From the IMG/VR virus record IMGVR_UViG_3300031688_000025, positions 1-52,178 of that record: 52,178 nt of DNA; one strand, given 5' to 3'. The notes beneath the pieces were generated by a model. The model made no database searches. It was not told the origin of the DNA and worked only from the letters and a program-made list of their open reading frames with translations. This DNA comes from a virus. This document shows positions 8,028 through 16,454 of the stretch, in pieces; position 1 is the stretch's first letter, and each line of letters starts with the position of its first letter. The position numbers were made by a program, and so were the translations under genes.

Positions 8028-10256
8028 CTACATCATACCTCCACCGCCTTGACCTAAGAAAGATTGAATAGCTTCTGGTGTCAATCCTTGACCTTGCATC
8101 TCTTGTTGCACAGGAGGCTGTTCAGGTTTCTTAGGTTCTTGATTACTCTTCGGCTGGGTCATTGTTTGCTGAATTAGAGACTGAGCTAATCCGTACATCT
8201 CTTGTACGTCAGGTTGGATAGGTTGCTCCGAACCATCTTTAGCTGCAGATAAACTTAACTTTGCCCATTCTTGATATGATTTATCCAGAGCAACAACAAG
8301 CTGCTTAAGGTTGTCTTGAATAGCATTCTGGGACTGCACATTAGTGTAGTCTACATTAGCTTGATCAAGAGCAATTTTAGTTTGCGTAGTAATATCAGCA
8401 ACACTCTTTGCCTTCTCTGCTTGTTCTTGTTCCTTCTCTTTATCTTTCATTGCGGAATCTTTGTACTCATCGGAAGTGTAGTCTACTATGTAGTCTAACG
8501 GATCTTCACCTAGTGCCTCAATGGTTTTAAAGGCAATGACTGCTGGTGCTGTGGGATTTATGGCCCCTTTGTACCCAGCTCCCATAAGAGCAGGTAAAAC
8601 TTTCTCACCAATCATTGACATTTTACTTAGGATAGTACTATTACTAGCGTCACCAACGTCAGCTTCTACTTGCAACATCATATTGTCAGGTAGTTCACTA
8701 ATGTTAACTGTGCCGTAAAAATCATTACGATCATAGTATCCCATCTTTTGCCCACGCATTTCTTTAGTCATCGTCTTATACACACCTTCACAGAGAGCGG
8801 CTAAGCCTGTTTCCATGAATCTTCTGGCGATATGCTGGATGCGTGTTTGTGCTGCTGATTGAACAGCCGATACTTTCTGTTCGGAGTTACCGGACACATA
8901 GAGAGTATCATTAAGCCCTTGTGCTGCCTTAGACAAACCATTGGCTTGCTCTTTGTGCTGCTGCAGGAACTCAAGTAAAGGTACCGTACCCGAAGATAAA
9001 GCCTCTGGTGGCATGTTGTGAACAGCCATTGCAGGGTTACCGTTGGTAGGTACAATTTGTTTTGGTTTCATATTCTGTAATGCAGAAAAGTCTACCACGT
9101 TAGGATCAGCTAGCTTAGGAGAGTAGTTAGTTAAATAAGTATTCTCAACAAAGCCACGCAAGATAGCTGTAGATGCTAGAGTAGAAGGTCTAGTCATGTC
9201 AGCCATAGACAGTCCAGCCCACTCGTGTGGGATATCAAAGGCCTTAAGCTCGCATATCTGGATAGAGTCAACATCTTCTTCGAATAAGATATTATCATTA
9301 ATAGTAATGAATCTCTTTAACTCGGAGATACCATCACCGTCACGATCTACCCGCATCCAACACTCTAACACAGAAACAACTTGGTTAGCTTCACTATTAC
9401 TGTTCTGCCCAAAGCTATGATTGCTTAAGCCTACTGAGGTTCTTCGTGCAGCCTTCTCGTTATTAATAGCCTGTGCAAAGGTATAGGTACTATTAGTAGT
9501 ATCCCAATCTATATTCTCAGAGTGATCAGGGTACTGCTTACGTATCTCTGAGCGAGTCATCTCTGTGCGTAGACCAACAAAGGAGGCATCATCTATAGAA
9601 GAAGCGCCTTGGCTAATAAGGAAAGACTCAGGTTCTATATTACGAATCTTAACTCCACTCTTATTAACAGTACGCTTAACACGAACATTTTCGTACACAC
9701 CACCTGTATTAACGTATAGGTCACCTACCACTTCTACTTCAGGATCAGACAATAACATGTCTAAGGATTCTGTAGTGATCTCATCAAACTCTTGGAAAGT
9801 AAACTCGTAGTCTTCTACAAACTCCCAGACAACCGCTGCGTTCTTCCATAGAAGAGCAGACTTAATCCAAGTATTAATAAGCTCCCAACCTTTGTTCTTC
9901 TTAAAGATACAATAGTTAGTTACATCAGAAGCTACTCTTGCTTGGTGTACACCCATAGCAGTTTGTGAGTATGGTATAAACTTTGCTAGTTTTTTATTAT
10001 TCAATAGCAATTCAGAAAGAACTGCTGAGTACCCTTCGATAGCCTCTACGGTATCTGAGGATACAATCTTAGATACACCCTGTGGGGCTAAGTGCCCAAT
10101 AGGCTGCATCGCATATTCGTAAGTAGCCTTTTCTCTTTCGTCTGATAGATCAGAGGAGTCAAGGAAGTTACCTTGAGAGCCTGCTACTTCTGAGTTAATG
10201 ATTGTAATCAACTCTTCATCTGTTACTTGTTCCATATAACCGTCAGGCTCATTCAT
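8028..10256 (-). CDS. Portal protein
   Basis: 742 residues from the ATG at 10256 (MNEPDGYMEQVTDEELITII), chosen over a start ten codons earlier because AGAGGA lies at the right distance before it. The length and features such as GFVENTYLTNYSPKLADPNV, a segment ending in QQHKEQANGLSKAAQGLNDT, and a Gln/Pro-rich tail match large P22-like portal proteins of podoviruses. The dodecameric portal is the DNA channel at one capsid vertex and the docking site for terminase and adaptor. Position directly after the large terminase supports the call. Confidence 0.8.
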   Translation of the reverse strand: MNEPDGYMEQVTDEELITIINSEVAGSQGNFLDSSDLSDEREKATYEYAMQPIGHLAPQGVSKIVSSDTVEAIEGYSAVLSELLLNNKKLAKFIPYSQTAMGVHQARVASDVTNYCIFKKNKGWELINTWIKSALLWKNAAVVWEFVEDYEFTFQEFDEITTESLDMLLSDPEVEVVGDLYVNTGGVYENVRVKRTVNKSGVKIRNIEPESFLISQGASSIDDASFVGLRTEMTRSEIRKQYPDHSENIDWDTTNSTYTFAQAINNEKAARRTSVGLSNHSFGQNSNSEANQVVSVLECWMRVDRDGDGISELKRFITINDNILFEEDVDSIQICELKAFDIPHEWAGLSMADMTRPSTLASTAILRGFVENTYLTNYSPKLADPNVVDFSALQNMKPKQIVPTNGNPAMAVHNMPPEALSSGTVPLLEFLQQHKEQANGLSKAAQGLNDTLYVSGNSEQKVSAVQSAAQTRIQHIARRFMETGLAALCEGVYKTMTKEMRGQKMGYYDRNDFYGTVNISELPDNMMLQVEADVGDASNSTILSKMSMIGEKVLPALMGAGYKGAINPTAPAVIAFKTIEALGEDPLDYIVDYTSDEYKDSAMKDKEKEQEQAEKAKSVADITTQTKIALDQANVDYTNVQSQNAIQDNLKQLVVALDKSYQEWAKLSLSAAKDGSEQPIQPDVQEMYGLAQSLIQQTMTQPKSNQEPKKPEQPPVQQEMQGQGLTPEAIQSFLGQGGGGMM

Positions 10257-10403
10257 GTTACAGTATCCTCTTAAGTGGATTAGCACAATCCATCAATCAA
10301 TCAATTAATTAAAAACGGGTTCCTATAGCTTCTCTTTCCCGAGACGTGTATGTCACCTTAAACCGAAACGTCAGTTGGAGGACTAATGGGGAAACTTGTA
10401 CAA

Positions 10404-12041
10404 CTACAGCCAACTAGTATGATCCTCCTCATACTGTTGATTTTGAAAGCCTACCCTGTTGGAGACCAATCGATCTCTATGGGTTCTTAGGACTTCAAAG
10501 GCTATAGCTGTTGCAATTACAGTATCATCATGTCCACCTGTAATAGCGTTGGTACGACCATTCGCATCAGCCACGTAACTCAAACACTCTTGAATAATCC
10601 GAGGGGACGCAAGATTGATATCATCATTCTCAATTGCGTTCTTAAGATGCGCCACGATCATGGGTTTAGTAGCTTGCGTTGTACGCCAACCAAGTCGGCT
10701 GCCTTCCTCATTAGACACGTTAGCTACTTTGGTTTGATGGTATAGGTTCACATAGTTCATCTGCTTGAGACGATTAAGTGTAGCTATGCCTAAGGAATTA
10801 GATTCAACAGCCAGTAAGGCATTGTTGTAATATCTTCCAAGATAGAATAGTAAGTCACCATATCTGGTAGGATCTACTCTATTATTTCTATATAAAGCTA
10901 CAACTTCATTCTTTGTATTCATAACTGCACAGGCTGAGTAGTCTTGGCCCACGCCTAATGCACAGTCAGCACCTATTACAAAGTTATCATCAAACTTAGG
11001 ATACTGGAATATTTCAATGTCCCCATCTTTAAAGTCCTCAAAGGAAGAAGATACATAATTAAATGTCTGAGTCTTCATAACTTGTGAGGGTATTAGGGAT
11101 TGTAACTTTTCAATATTAAACACATTAGCACCAGAAGTTTGAAATGCTTCTTCTGCTGTCAATGGGTATTCTTGTCGGAACTTACTAAGGCCTCCTTCAG
11201 CTACCTTTAACCTTCTCCAGTAAAGTTGTTCTAAGTCAAGACCATGCCTCTCTTGTATCTTATCTTCTTCACTTGATAGGGTTTCTTTGAAAGCTTCGGG
11301 CTCTAAGACTGTTCGTCTGTATTCCGGCATCAAGTACCATGGCACAAAAATAGGAAGGTAATCATTCTCACCTTCTACTGCACCTTTCCATAACCTATGG
11401 AATTCGTTACCAACACCATTAGCGGTGGACTCAAGTATTACTTCCGTTCCATTCGCTTCTGAAATACCCTGAAAGAGACCAGCTAGGATCTTCTCATCAT
11501 GAGTCCAAAAGGCTACCTCTGAGAGGTGAGCAATGGTTGGAGTAGTACCTCGACCAGCTTCAGGGGATCCTGCGGTATAGAGCCTGTAGCCTGATTCATT
11601 ATGATCAAACAGGATCTCTTTAGCATTGGACTTCTTAAAGACTGGTCTAAACTCATCAGGCATGTTAGCAATAGTATTACGTGACATGTTGAAGAGGGCA
11701 TCAGATGTGGCTGAGTCATGTGCCATAACAACTGATTTATTGTGAGCATTGAAGTAAGACTTCCAGAACACCCTGCCAGTAGCATAGGTAGATAAGCCCA
11801 TCTGTCGGCCCTTAAGGATTATAGCCCTAACACGGCCTGTTTCCTCTAGCTGCTTACGAATCTTATCGTCTACTATTCTTTGGGCCTCATTGAACTCAAA
11901 GGGTACAAACCCTAAAGAAGAATCCTTAGTCAAAATCTTTATCTGTTCTTTAGAGAATAGCTGAAAGTCCTTCTCGTATTCTGTTAGCTTTATACGTCTC
12001 TTAGATTCTTTAACTAACGCAAGCTTTCTCATGTTATTCAT
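10404..12041 (-). CDS. Terminase large subunit
   Basis: 545 residues. An ATPase domain shows a Walker A-like KGRQMGLST (about residue 78) and a Walker B-like IAHLSEVAFW. The C-terminal nuclease domain shows acidic motifs FVIGADCALG, LAVESNSLG and ITGGHDDTVIA, the expected RNase H-like metal ligands. GGGAGGACT before the ATG at 12041 is a good ribosome site. The enzyme packages DNA into the procapsid through the portal. It is the first gene of the leftward late operon, next to the 12.04-12.70 kb control region. Confidence 0.93.
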   Translation of the reverse strand: MNNMRKLALVKESKRRIKLTEYEKDFQLFSKEQIKILTKDSSLGFVPFEFNEAQRIVDDKIRKQLEETGRVRAIILKGRQMGLSTYATGRVFWKSYFNAHNKSVVMAHDSATSDALFNMSRNTIANMPDEFRPVFKKSNAKEILFDHNESGYRLYTAGSPEAGRGTTPTIAHLSEVAFWTHDEKILAGLFQGISEANGTEVILESTANGVGNEFHRLWKGAVEGENDYLPIFVPWYLMPEYRRTVLEPEAFKETLSSEEDKIQERHGLDLEQLYWRRLKVAEGGLSKFRQEYPLTAEEAFQTSGANVFNIEKLQSLIPSQVMKTQTFNYVSSSFEDFKDGDIEIFQYPKFDDNFVIGADCALGVGQDYSACAVMNTKNEVVALYRNNRVDPTRYGDLLFYLGRYYNNALLAVESNSLGIATLNRLKQMNYVNLYHQTKVANVSNEEGSRLGWRTTQATKPMIVAHLKNAIENDDINLASPRIIQECLSYVADANGRTNAITGGHDDTVIATAIAFEVLRTHRDRLVSNRVGFQNQQYEEDHTSWL

Positions 12042-12225
12042 TGTAGTCCTCCCAGACCTTAAAGTTTACCAGAGAGAGAAGAACCATAGGAATATATCCT
12101 ATAGCTTTACCTCTAAGGTTCCTAGCCGTGTCGAGAATGCCCTATAGCCCCTTAAGGGGAGGGGGGTATCTATTCTCTACACTAGATATCTATATTCTCT
12201 ATAAGATCCCATAGGGCCCTTATAG

Positions 12226-12252
12226 GCTTAGGGCCCCCTCCGTACCCTAAGC
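12226..12252. repeat. 8-bp perfect inverted repeat
   Basis: GCTTAGGG and CCCTAAGC are separated by an 11-base C-rich loop, and a TATAG word flanks both outer ends. There is no U-tract on either side, so it is not a simple terminator. It could be a protein-binding or origin structure in the control region. Confidence 0.6.
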
Positions 12253-12334
12253 TATAGTGTATCTGTGAGTGTCTTCGGGACACTACTCCAAGCATACTGT
12301 CGGGTAAGCTCTGATCTTCCTACGTATTCTCTCT

Positions 12335-12381
12335 CTCTATAAGGTACTATAATGGTTTCCCTCTATAAGGTACTATAATGG
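12335..12381 (+). repeat. Tandem 21-base repeat with TATAAT box
   Basis: Two identical 21-base copies at 12335-12355 and 12361-12381 share the core AAGGTACTATAATGG and sit 26 bases apart. Each contains TATAAT, a perfect sigma-70 -10 box, but there is no recognisable -35 hexamer 17 bases upstream. They may be a pair of early promoters for the host enzyme (extended or activated) or sites for a phage polymerase, for the operon starting at 12703. Confidence 0.6.
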
Positions 12382-12499
12382 AGCTTAAGGGTTAATGGGA
12401 CTTAAAGGGTCTTTAGGGAGTGTATAGAATAACCCTGTGATATACGGTACCCTAATATAGCTTTGTACCCCCCTGATAGGTTCCTGCACTGTTCCTGTA

Positions 12500-12514
12500 G
12501 AGCCCTTCGGTCTC
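12500..12514 (+). repeat. GAGCCC hairpin element, copy 1 (imperfect)
   Basis: GAGCCCTTCGGTCTC has one mismatch in the stem relative to the two perfect copies at 12988 and 22199. The eleven bases after it closely match those after the 12988 copy, so these two are related over about 26 bases. No T-tract follows, so it is not a standard terminator. Confidence 0.5.
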
Positions 12515-12702
12515 CTTGTAGTATATCATAGAGATCCCTAGAGATCCCGAAGATATCTGCTAGTAACGGAGGACATGGGGAGTCCCTAGGGTAACATAGC
12601 CCTTAAGACCCTATAGACCCCGTAAGACCCTTTCAGTACCTGTGGATACCCTGCAGGTACACCTGTTTAATAGAGTCCCTTAGGGGGCATGGAGTGTGTG
12701 TA

Positions 12703-12981
12703 ATGTACGAAGTTCTTTCTGACCCTTGGGGTCTTGGTTTGTTTGTGTCAGTCATTGGGCTCCTTGGTAGCGTTGCTATCTTTGGTATCCTTGAGGCTGT
12801 TAGTGTTTGGTGCCGTCTCAAGAAACGTGGGGCTACACCAATCCGAATGATTCTGGATATGGAGCATTCTCGTGCAGTGTTTAAGTATAGACGTGCCCTG
12901 ATAATGTCATGGGTGTTTATGTCTATGTCTGTACTGTTTATTGTATCATTAGCTATGTCTATAGTAAGTGGTACTCTATAA
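12703..12981 (+). CDS. Small two-helix membrane protein, first early gene
   Basis: 92 residues from the ATG at 12703; GGAG eight bases upstream favours this over an upstream GTG. Two hydrophobic segments (about residues 8-36, FVSVIGLLGSVAIFGILEAV; and about 65-90, MSWVFMSMSVLFIVSLAM) flank a basic, probably cytoplasmic loop (CRLKKRGATPIR). It is the first gene after the control region, where phages often place host-takeover or superinfection-exclusion genes. A holin role is possible but less likely because holin-like genes lie in the late operon. Confidence 0.65.
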   Translation: MYEVLSDPWGLGLFVSVIGLLGSVAIFGILEAVSVWCRLKKRGATPIRMILDMEHSRAVFKYRRALIMSWVFMSMSVLFIVSLAMSIVSGTL

Positions 12982-12987
12982 ATCTAA

Positions 12988-13002
12988 GAGCCCTTCGGGC
13001 TC
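12988..13002 (+). repeat. GAGCCC hairpin element, copy 2
   Basis: GAGCCC-TTC-GGGCTC, a perfect 6-bp stem with a 3-base loop, begins seven bases after a stop codon and lies 60 bases before the next gene. No U-tract follows. It could be a weak terminator, a processing site, or a hairpin promoter of the kind N4 virion RNA polymerase uses (5-7 bp stem, 3-base loop). Confidence 0.55.
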
Positions 13003-13062
13003 CTTGAAGTGTCCTAAAGGGCATATACCTAGTGTAATTATAACCAAGTGGAGTAATATAGT

Positions 13063-13548
13063 ATGAAAGATTCGATTAAAATTCGAAGTGTAGTTGTACC
13101 TAACATCACGATTTCTGCGTGTAAGTTGCGCAGATCGTACAATGGTAAGTTTGGTCTACAGTACGGAGCCCACCTAACTGGTGACGGTCTAGCTGAGATA
13201 GGACTAAAGCAAGCTAACGATGGCGGGTACTGGTACTCTACCAATGCCAAGTATGGCAATATGGATGTCGATGTGCCACCTGTATCTATTCAAGATGCTG
13301 CTGGTAACGACATCGAAGATGATCTGGAGAATGGAGCTAAAGCTCACCTTCTCTTCGAGCTGCGTGACTACCCAGCAGGTGTCCGTAAAGATGGTACCAA
13401 GTTTGTTGCTGGTACCAATGCTCGTATCTCCGCTGTTCGTGCTCTGAGCTTCGATGTTAAGAAGTCTAAACAAGACGCACTAACTGCTGCTCTATTAGAG
13501 ATGGACATAGAGATGGAGTCAGTAGCACCAAATGGTGCAGTCTTCTAG
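13063..13548 (+). CDS. Putative OB-fold ssDNA-binding-like early protein
   Basis: 161 residues after a GGAG site. The layout resembles the ssDNA-binding protein at 20122-20589: similar length, an N-terminal VVVPNITISACKLRRS strand, an NGAKAHLLFELRDYP segment where the other has IGNGSKGNVKVYRREY, then a TNARISAVRALSFDV strand. It ends in Phe (NGAVF) after an acidic stretch (EMDIEMES). I infer an OB-fold protein, perhaps a second ssDNA-binding protein or an inhibitor. The similarity is weak and by eye. A strong terminator follows directly. Confidence 0.4.
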   Translation: MKDSIKIRSVVVPNITISACKLRRSYNGKFGLQYGAHLTGDGLAEIGLKQANDGGYWYSTNAKYGNMDVDVPPVSIQDAAGNDIEDDLENGAKAHLLFELRDYPAGVRKDGTKFVAGTNARISAVRALSFDVKKSKQDALTAALLEMDIEMESVAPNGAVF

Positions 13549-13560
13549 CTTTCCCCCTGT

Positions 13561-13606
13561 AGGTGTATCGTTCTCTTAACTGAGTTCGGTGCACCTGCTT
13601 TTTTGT
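13561..13606 (+). terminator. Intrinsic terminator
   Basis: A 10-bp stem with two wobble pairs (AGGTGTATCG with CGGTGCACCT) and a 16-base loop is followed by GCTTTTTTG. It ends the first early transcription unit and is directly followed by the ACCGACA/CTACATGCA element. Confidence 0.85.
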
Positions 13607-13610
13607 TGTA

Positions 13611-13629
13611 ACCGACAACACTACATGCA
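13611..13629 (+). promoter_or_regulatory. Repeated ACCGACA...CTACATGCA element, copy 1
   Basis: ACCGACA, 3-base spacer, CTACATGCA. It follows a terminator immediately, as do copies 2 and 3. It is a candidate phage promoter; a second terminator begins only 25 bases downstream, so any transcript from here would be short. Confidence 0.55.
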
Positions 13630-13653
13630 AATTCCCACAGTTTCCTTGGGGAC

Positions 13654-13690
13654 GCGGGGCTGACGCTAAGCAGCCTCGCTTCCTTTTTTC
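13654..13690 (+). terminator. Intrinsic terminator
   Basis: A 9-bp stem with one wobble pair (GCGGGGCTG with CAGCCTCGC) and an 8-base loop is followed by TTCCTTTTTTC. It lies between two copies of the repeated element, so terminator plus element occurs twice in a row here. Confidence 0.85.
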
Positions 13691-13695
13691 TTACA

Positions 13696-13713
13696 ACCGA
13701 CACACTACATGCA
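13696..13713 (+). promoter_or_regulatory. Repeated ACCGACA...CTACATGCA element, copy 2
   Basis: ACCGACA, 2-base spacer, CTACATGCA. It lies 18 bases before the ATG of the first gene of the amidoligase operon and directly after a terminator. It is the likely promoter or operator of that operon. Confidence 0.6.
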
Positions 13714-13731
13714 AAAGCAATGAGGTATCAC

Positions 13732-14001
13732 ATGCCAAAAGATTATGTCAGAGGCAAACCAATATTCATAGTGAACAAGACAACCCATAGTAGATTAGTA
13801 CCAGACGCTGAGTACACCGTCAATCAACTATCAATGATAACAGGGCTAACAAAACCTCAGGTGTTCAGCAGATGTAGGAAGAAAAGTACCATAGAGGACT
13901 CAGACCTATCAGCTAAGGTACGTAAGTACACACGCCCTTGGCCTGCTCTCCATAAAGACGAAGTGTTCTCTGCTTCTTACCTGTGCAAACCTATCATATA
14001 A
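13732..14001 (+). CDS. Small possible helix-turn-helix protein
   Basis: 89 residues from the ATG at 13732, preferred over the ATG at 13720 because GAGG lies seven bases before it. Residues about 31-58 (YTVNQLSMITGLTKPQVFSR followed by CRKK) look like a helix-turn-helix with a basic recognition end, and the protein is basic overall. It is the first gene of the amidoligase operon, next to repeated elements it might bind. No family name is recognised. Confidence 0.5.
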   Translation: MPKDYVRGKPIFIVNKTTHSRLVPDAEYTVNQLSMITGLTKPQVFSRCRKKSTIEDSDLSAKVRKYTRPWPALHKDEVFSASYLCKPII

Positions 14002-14018
14002 AACCAAGAGGAATTGTA

Positions 14019-14942
14019 ATGGCAGTTTCATTCGAAGTAACGTTAAGTAATATGACTGTACTTAAGTATGTGTCAAGAGCATGCTTCGCTCCAGTCAACC
14101 ATGTATTATCTAATGATCAGATGAGTAGGCACAATAGAGTTAACGCTATCAAGTACCTACCTTTCTTTCAAAGGTACTACTCTAACGAAGACTGTATGAA
14201 CCTTGAAGGCTACAAGATGACAAAAGAAATGTCATGGGAGTTAGCTACTAAGTGGTGGGATTATCTAATGACCCTACCTTTTATAACCGAGAGTATAAAG
14301 GATGACATACCCAGCACAACAGAGGGGTACAAGTCTGGTCTAAAGGTTACAACCGAGATGCCAGCCGACAGGATGATGCTCACGTTGTTCCTCCTTAGAG
14401 CCCCGCAGTACCAGCCTAACATCGTAAGGGTGTGGGATAGGGTGATGAAACAACATGACACTAACCCTGACACAGCACTAGTAACATCCTTCGCTATCAA
14501 TAGCCAACAAGCTAGTGATATAATAGACACCGAAAGCTTTAACCCTGAATGCTCACCTTTAGATTCAATATCCCCTTTGTATTCTTGTGAGAACACTATC
14601 GTATACCCTCAGTACTTTAGCATAATCGGTGCTAAGATAATGCTTAATAGATTACTGTGCGATGACTACGATAAAGAACTCTTCGGTGGTACACAAGATT
14701 ACTTCAGAGATAAGAGTCACTACAATCGGTACGCTACTACAGATCCCAAAGCTTTAGGTAGGTTCTTCTGTAAGAAACCCGCTTCATCATACCGGACAGG
14801 TAACCTTCAAGCCCGTGTAGCTAAGGATATACTAGGGCTAGAAGATGTAAGCAAGCATAGTAACCTAGACTATAGAAGACGACATGATCTGGCAATGGAC
14901 AAGGAACAAATAGCCCAACTCATAAAGTTAATTGAATCCTAA
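14019..14942 (+). CDS. Unknown protein of the amidoligase operon
   Basis: 307 residues from the ATG at 14019, chosen because AAGAGG precedes it; the longer frame overlaps the previous gene. It is mostly helical, with a Trp/aromatic-rich region (SWELATKWWDYLMTLPFITE) and a basic C-terminal third (ASSYRTGNLQARVAKDILGL). I see no known domain or active-site motif. It lies ten bases before the first amidoligase and is co-directional with the pathway, so it may be its substrate, scaffold or regulator, but this rests on position only. Confidence 0.6.
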   Translation: MAVSFEVTLSNMTVLKYVSRACFAPVNHVLSNDQMSRHNRVNAIKYLPFFQRYYSNEDCMNLEGYKMTKEMSWELATKWWDYLMTLPFITESIKDDIPSTTEGYKSGLKVTTEMPADRMMLTLFLLRAPQYQPNIVRVWDRVMKQHDTNPDTALVTSFAINSQQASDIIDTESFNPECSPLDSISPLYSCENTIVYPQYFSIIGAKIMLNRLLCDDYDKELFGGTQDYFRDKSHYNRYATTDPKALGRFFCKKPASSYRTGNLQARVAKDILGLEDVSKHSNLDYRRRHDLAMDKEQIAQLIKLIES

Positions 14943-14952
14943 GGGAGTTAAC

Positions 14953-15759
14953 ATGCTACATAAATCTAAATTGGAAAACGTAACAGTGGGTGCAGACCCT
15001 GAGGTATTCGTAGCGAATCATACCGGTACCATAACATCTGCTATAGGTAACGTAGGTGGTAGTAAAGACTTCCCTCGTCCAGTAACAGACGGTGGTGTTC
15101 AAGAAGACAATGTCCTAGCAGAATTTAACATCAACCCTGCCAGTAATAAGATAGAGTTCCTTTACAATATGAACTCTGTTATGTCATCTCTTAAAAACAT
15201 CTTAGAAAACAAAGACTTACAACCAGTCATCATTGCTAGTCACATGTTCGACAAAGGTGAGCTCGAAAGCTATGGCCCTATGGCTATGGAATTTGGTTGT
15301 AGTGCTGAGTGGAATGCTTGGAGTGGACGTGAAATGCCAAGACCTCAAGGCTCTAAGGTTAACTTAAGAACTGCAGGTGGTCACGTACATGTAGGCTATG
15401 ATGACCCCAACAAAGCAGACAGTATCGCTCTCGTTAAGATGCTAGACTTTGTACTAGGCTTACCATCTATCGAGGTAGACCCTGACAATCAGAGACGTAA
15501 GTTGTATGGTAAAGCAGGGTCAATGAGATACAAACCTTACGGTGTCGAGTATAGATCTCTCAGTAATTTCTGGTTAAGCTCTGATGATCTCATGTCTTGG
15601 GTGTACGACACTACCCTATGGGCCACTAGTAATCTAGGTATGTTACCTGAATTCCTAGAGTTAGTGGATAATAAAACTCTTAACAAAGTTATTAATAAGA
15701 GTGACAAACAATCTGCTCGTGCAATAATAGATGAGCTAGGTATACAGAGGATTGCTTAA
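14953..15759 (+). CDS. Phage amidoligase (COOH-NH2 ligase, glutamine-synthetase-like fold)
   Basis: 268 residues from the ATG at 14953 (GGGAG upstream; the longer frame begins with TTG). The N-terminus has GADPEVFV (residues 13-20), then GGVQEDNVLAEFNINPA (48-63) and TAGGHVHVGYDDP in the middle, and a YGVEYRSLSNFW segment. These Glu- and His-containing motifs are the marks of the phage-type COOH-NH2 ligase family related to glutamine synthetase: Glu/Asp residues hold metal and ATP, and the enzyme joins a carboxylate to an amine using ATP. The substrate is unknown. Its stop overlaps the next ATG. Confidence 0.8.
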   Translation: MLHKSKLENVTVGADPEVFVANHTGTITSAIGNVGGSKDFPRPVTDGGVQEDNVLAEFNINPASNKIEFLYNMNSVMSSLKNILENKDLQPVIIASHMFDKGELESYGPMAMEFGCSAEWNAWSGREMPRPQGSKVNLRTAGGHVHVGYDDPNKADSIALVKMLDFVLGLPSIEVDPDNQRRKLYGKAGSMRYKPYGVEYRSLSNFWLSSDDLMSWVYDTTLWATSNLGMLPEFLELVDNKTLNKVINKSDKQSARAIIDELGIQRIA

Positions 15760-16454
15760 TGAACAATCCATTCAAAGATATTAACGCTAGAGATGTAAGC
15801 GGTACCTACTTAGACACTTACATTCAAATTAAAACAAGAGACGATGATGACTACTACCCTGCTCAGTTGATAAACGTCAACCAAGAGATGAATGGATGTA
15901 TACTAAGCTTTAAAAGATTCAATGAAGATGTCTTTGTTGTAGGTAAGGATGATCCTAAAGTTAAGTACAAGTTACAATGGCCTGAGTTAGGTATGGTTAA
16001 CGTGAGAGATCATGTGTGTTTTGTCAAGAGGATAGCACAACGTCAATGGAAGAAAGGGTTAAGACTATCTAACCTAGCTACCACTGTCTTTGACTCTACT
16101 ATACTTGAAGAGTTATCCTTTACTTCTGAAAGATACAGAGCAAGTAGCTTTAGTTCAGAAGACATACAACTACTGTATAGACCTGAGTACACACCCTACA
16201 TGCAAGCCATAGAATCTGTTAGCTCTGGCAGTAGTGTAGCTAGAGCAATCTCATCTAACTTTTGTATCTCTAATCGATTTGGTGTAATGACACCACTGTT
16301 ATACTATAAGAAGCATGCTGTTGGTATCGTAAAAGACAACAGTATATCTATAGTACCAGAGGTAAGCCACATCATTCCTATACTAAAGAGGGTTGTCCCA
16401 AATGGATTCCACAATTCAATCACTGTGGCAGCACAGCGAAGCAGTACCTTATAA
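15759..16454 (+). CDS. Unknown protein between the two amidoligases
   Basis: 231 residues. A beta-rich N-terminal part (residues about 20-75, IQIKTRDDDDYYPAQLINVN and later CILSFKRFNEDVFVVGKDDP) is followed by a helical part and a C-terminal IVKDNSISIVPEVSHIIPIL segment. No domain is recognised. It is joined by one-base overlap to the first amidoligase and overlaps the start of the second by about 50 bases, so it is very likely part of the same pathway. It could be an accessory or substrate-binding subunit. Confidence 0.6.
   Translation: MNNPFKDINARDVSGTYLDTYIQIKTRDDDDYYPAQLINVNQEMNGCILSFKRFNEDVFVVGKDDPKVKYKLQWPELGMVNVRDHVCFVKRIAQRQWKKGLRLSNLATTVFDSTILEELSFTSERYRASSFSSEDIQLLYRPEYTPYMQAIESVSSGSSVARAISSNFCISNRFGVMTPLLYYKKHAVGIVKDNSISIVPEVSHIIPILKRVVPNGFHNSITVAAQRSSTL

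Larger units (their letters stand above)
12042..12702. promoter_or_regulatory. Divergent non-coding control region
   Basis: About 660 bases between the leftward terminase gene and the first rightward gene, with no convincing gene. It is full of structured short motifs: a 6-bp inverted repeat with 5-base loop at 12086-12102, an 8-bp inverted repeat at 12226-12252, a short hairpin at 12268-12284, tandem repeats at 12335-12381, a GAGCCC hairpin-like element at 12500-12514, and many CTATAG/CTATAAG words. It is the only large gene-free gap and the only divergent junction, so it should hold the promoters for both arms and possibly the replication origin. Confidence 0.7.

Noticed and set aside
10340-10372. 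On the minus strand, TTTAAGGTGACA resembles the beginning of the SP6 promoter.
   Set aside because: The match has an extra base and ends before the CTATAG initiation part; no second copy was found in the late region.
10325-12107. AAGCTATAGGA occurs upstream of both portal and terminase on the minus strand and might be a late promoter.
   Set aside because: Only about 11 bases agree, flanks differ, and TATAG words are abundant in the control region; too weak to list.
12633-12821. 62-residue minus-strand open frame in the control region.
   Set aside because: Overlaps the start of the better supported membrane protein gene, has no ribosome site, and composition is not protein-like.
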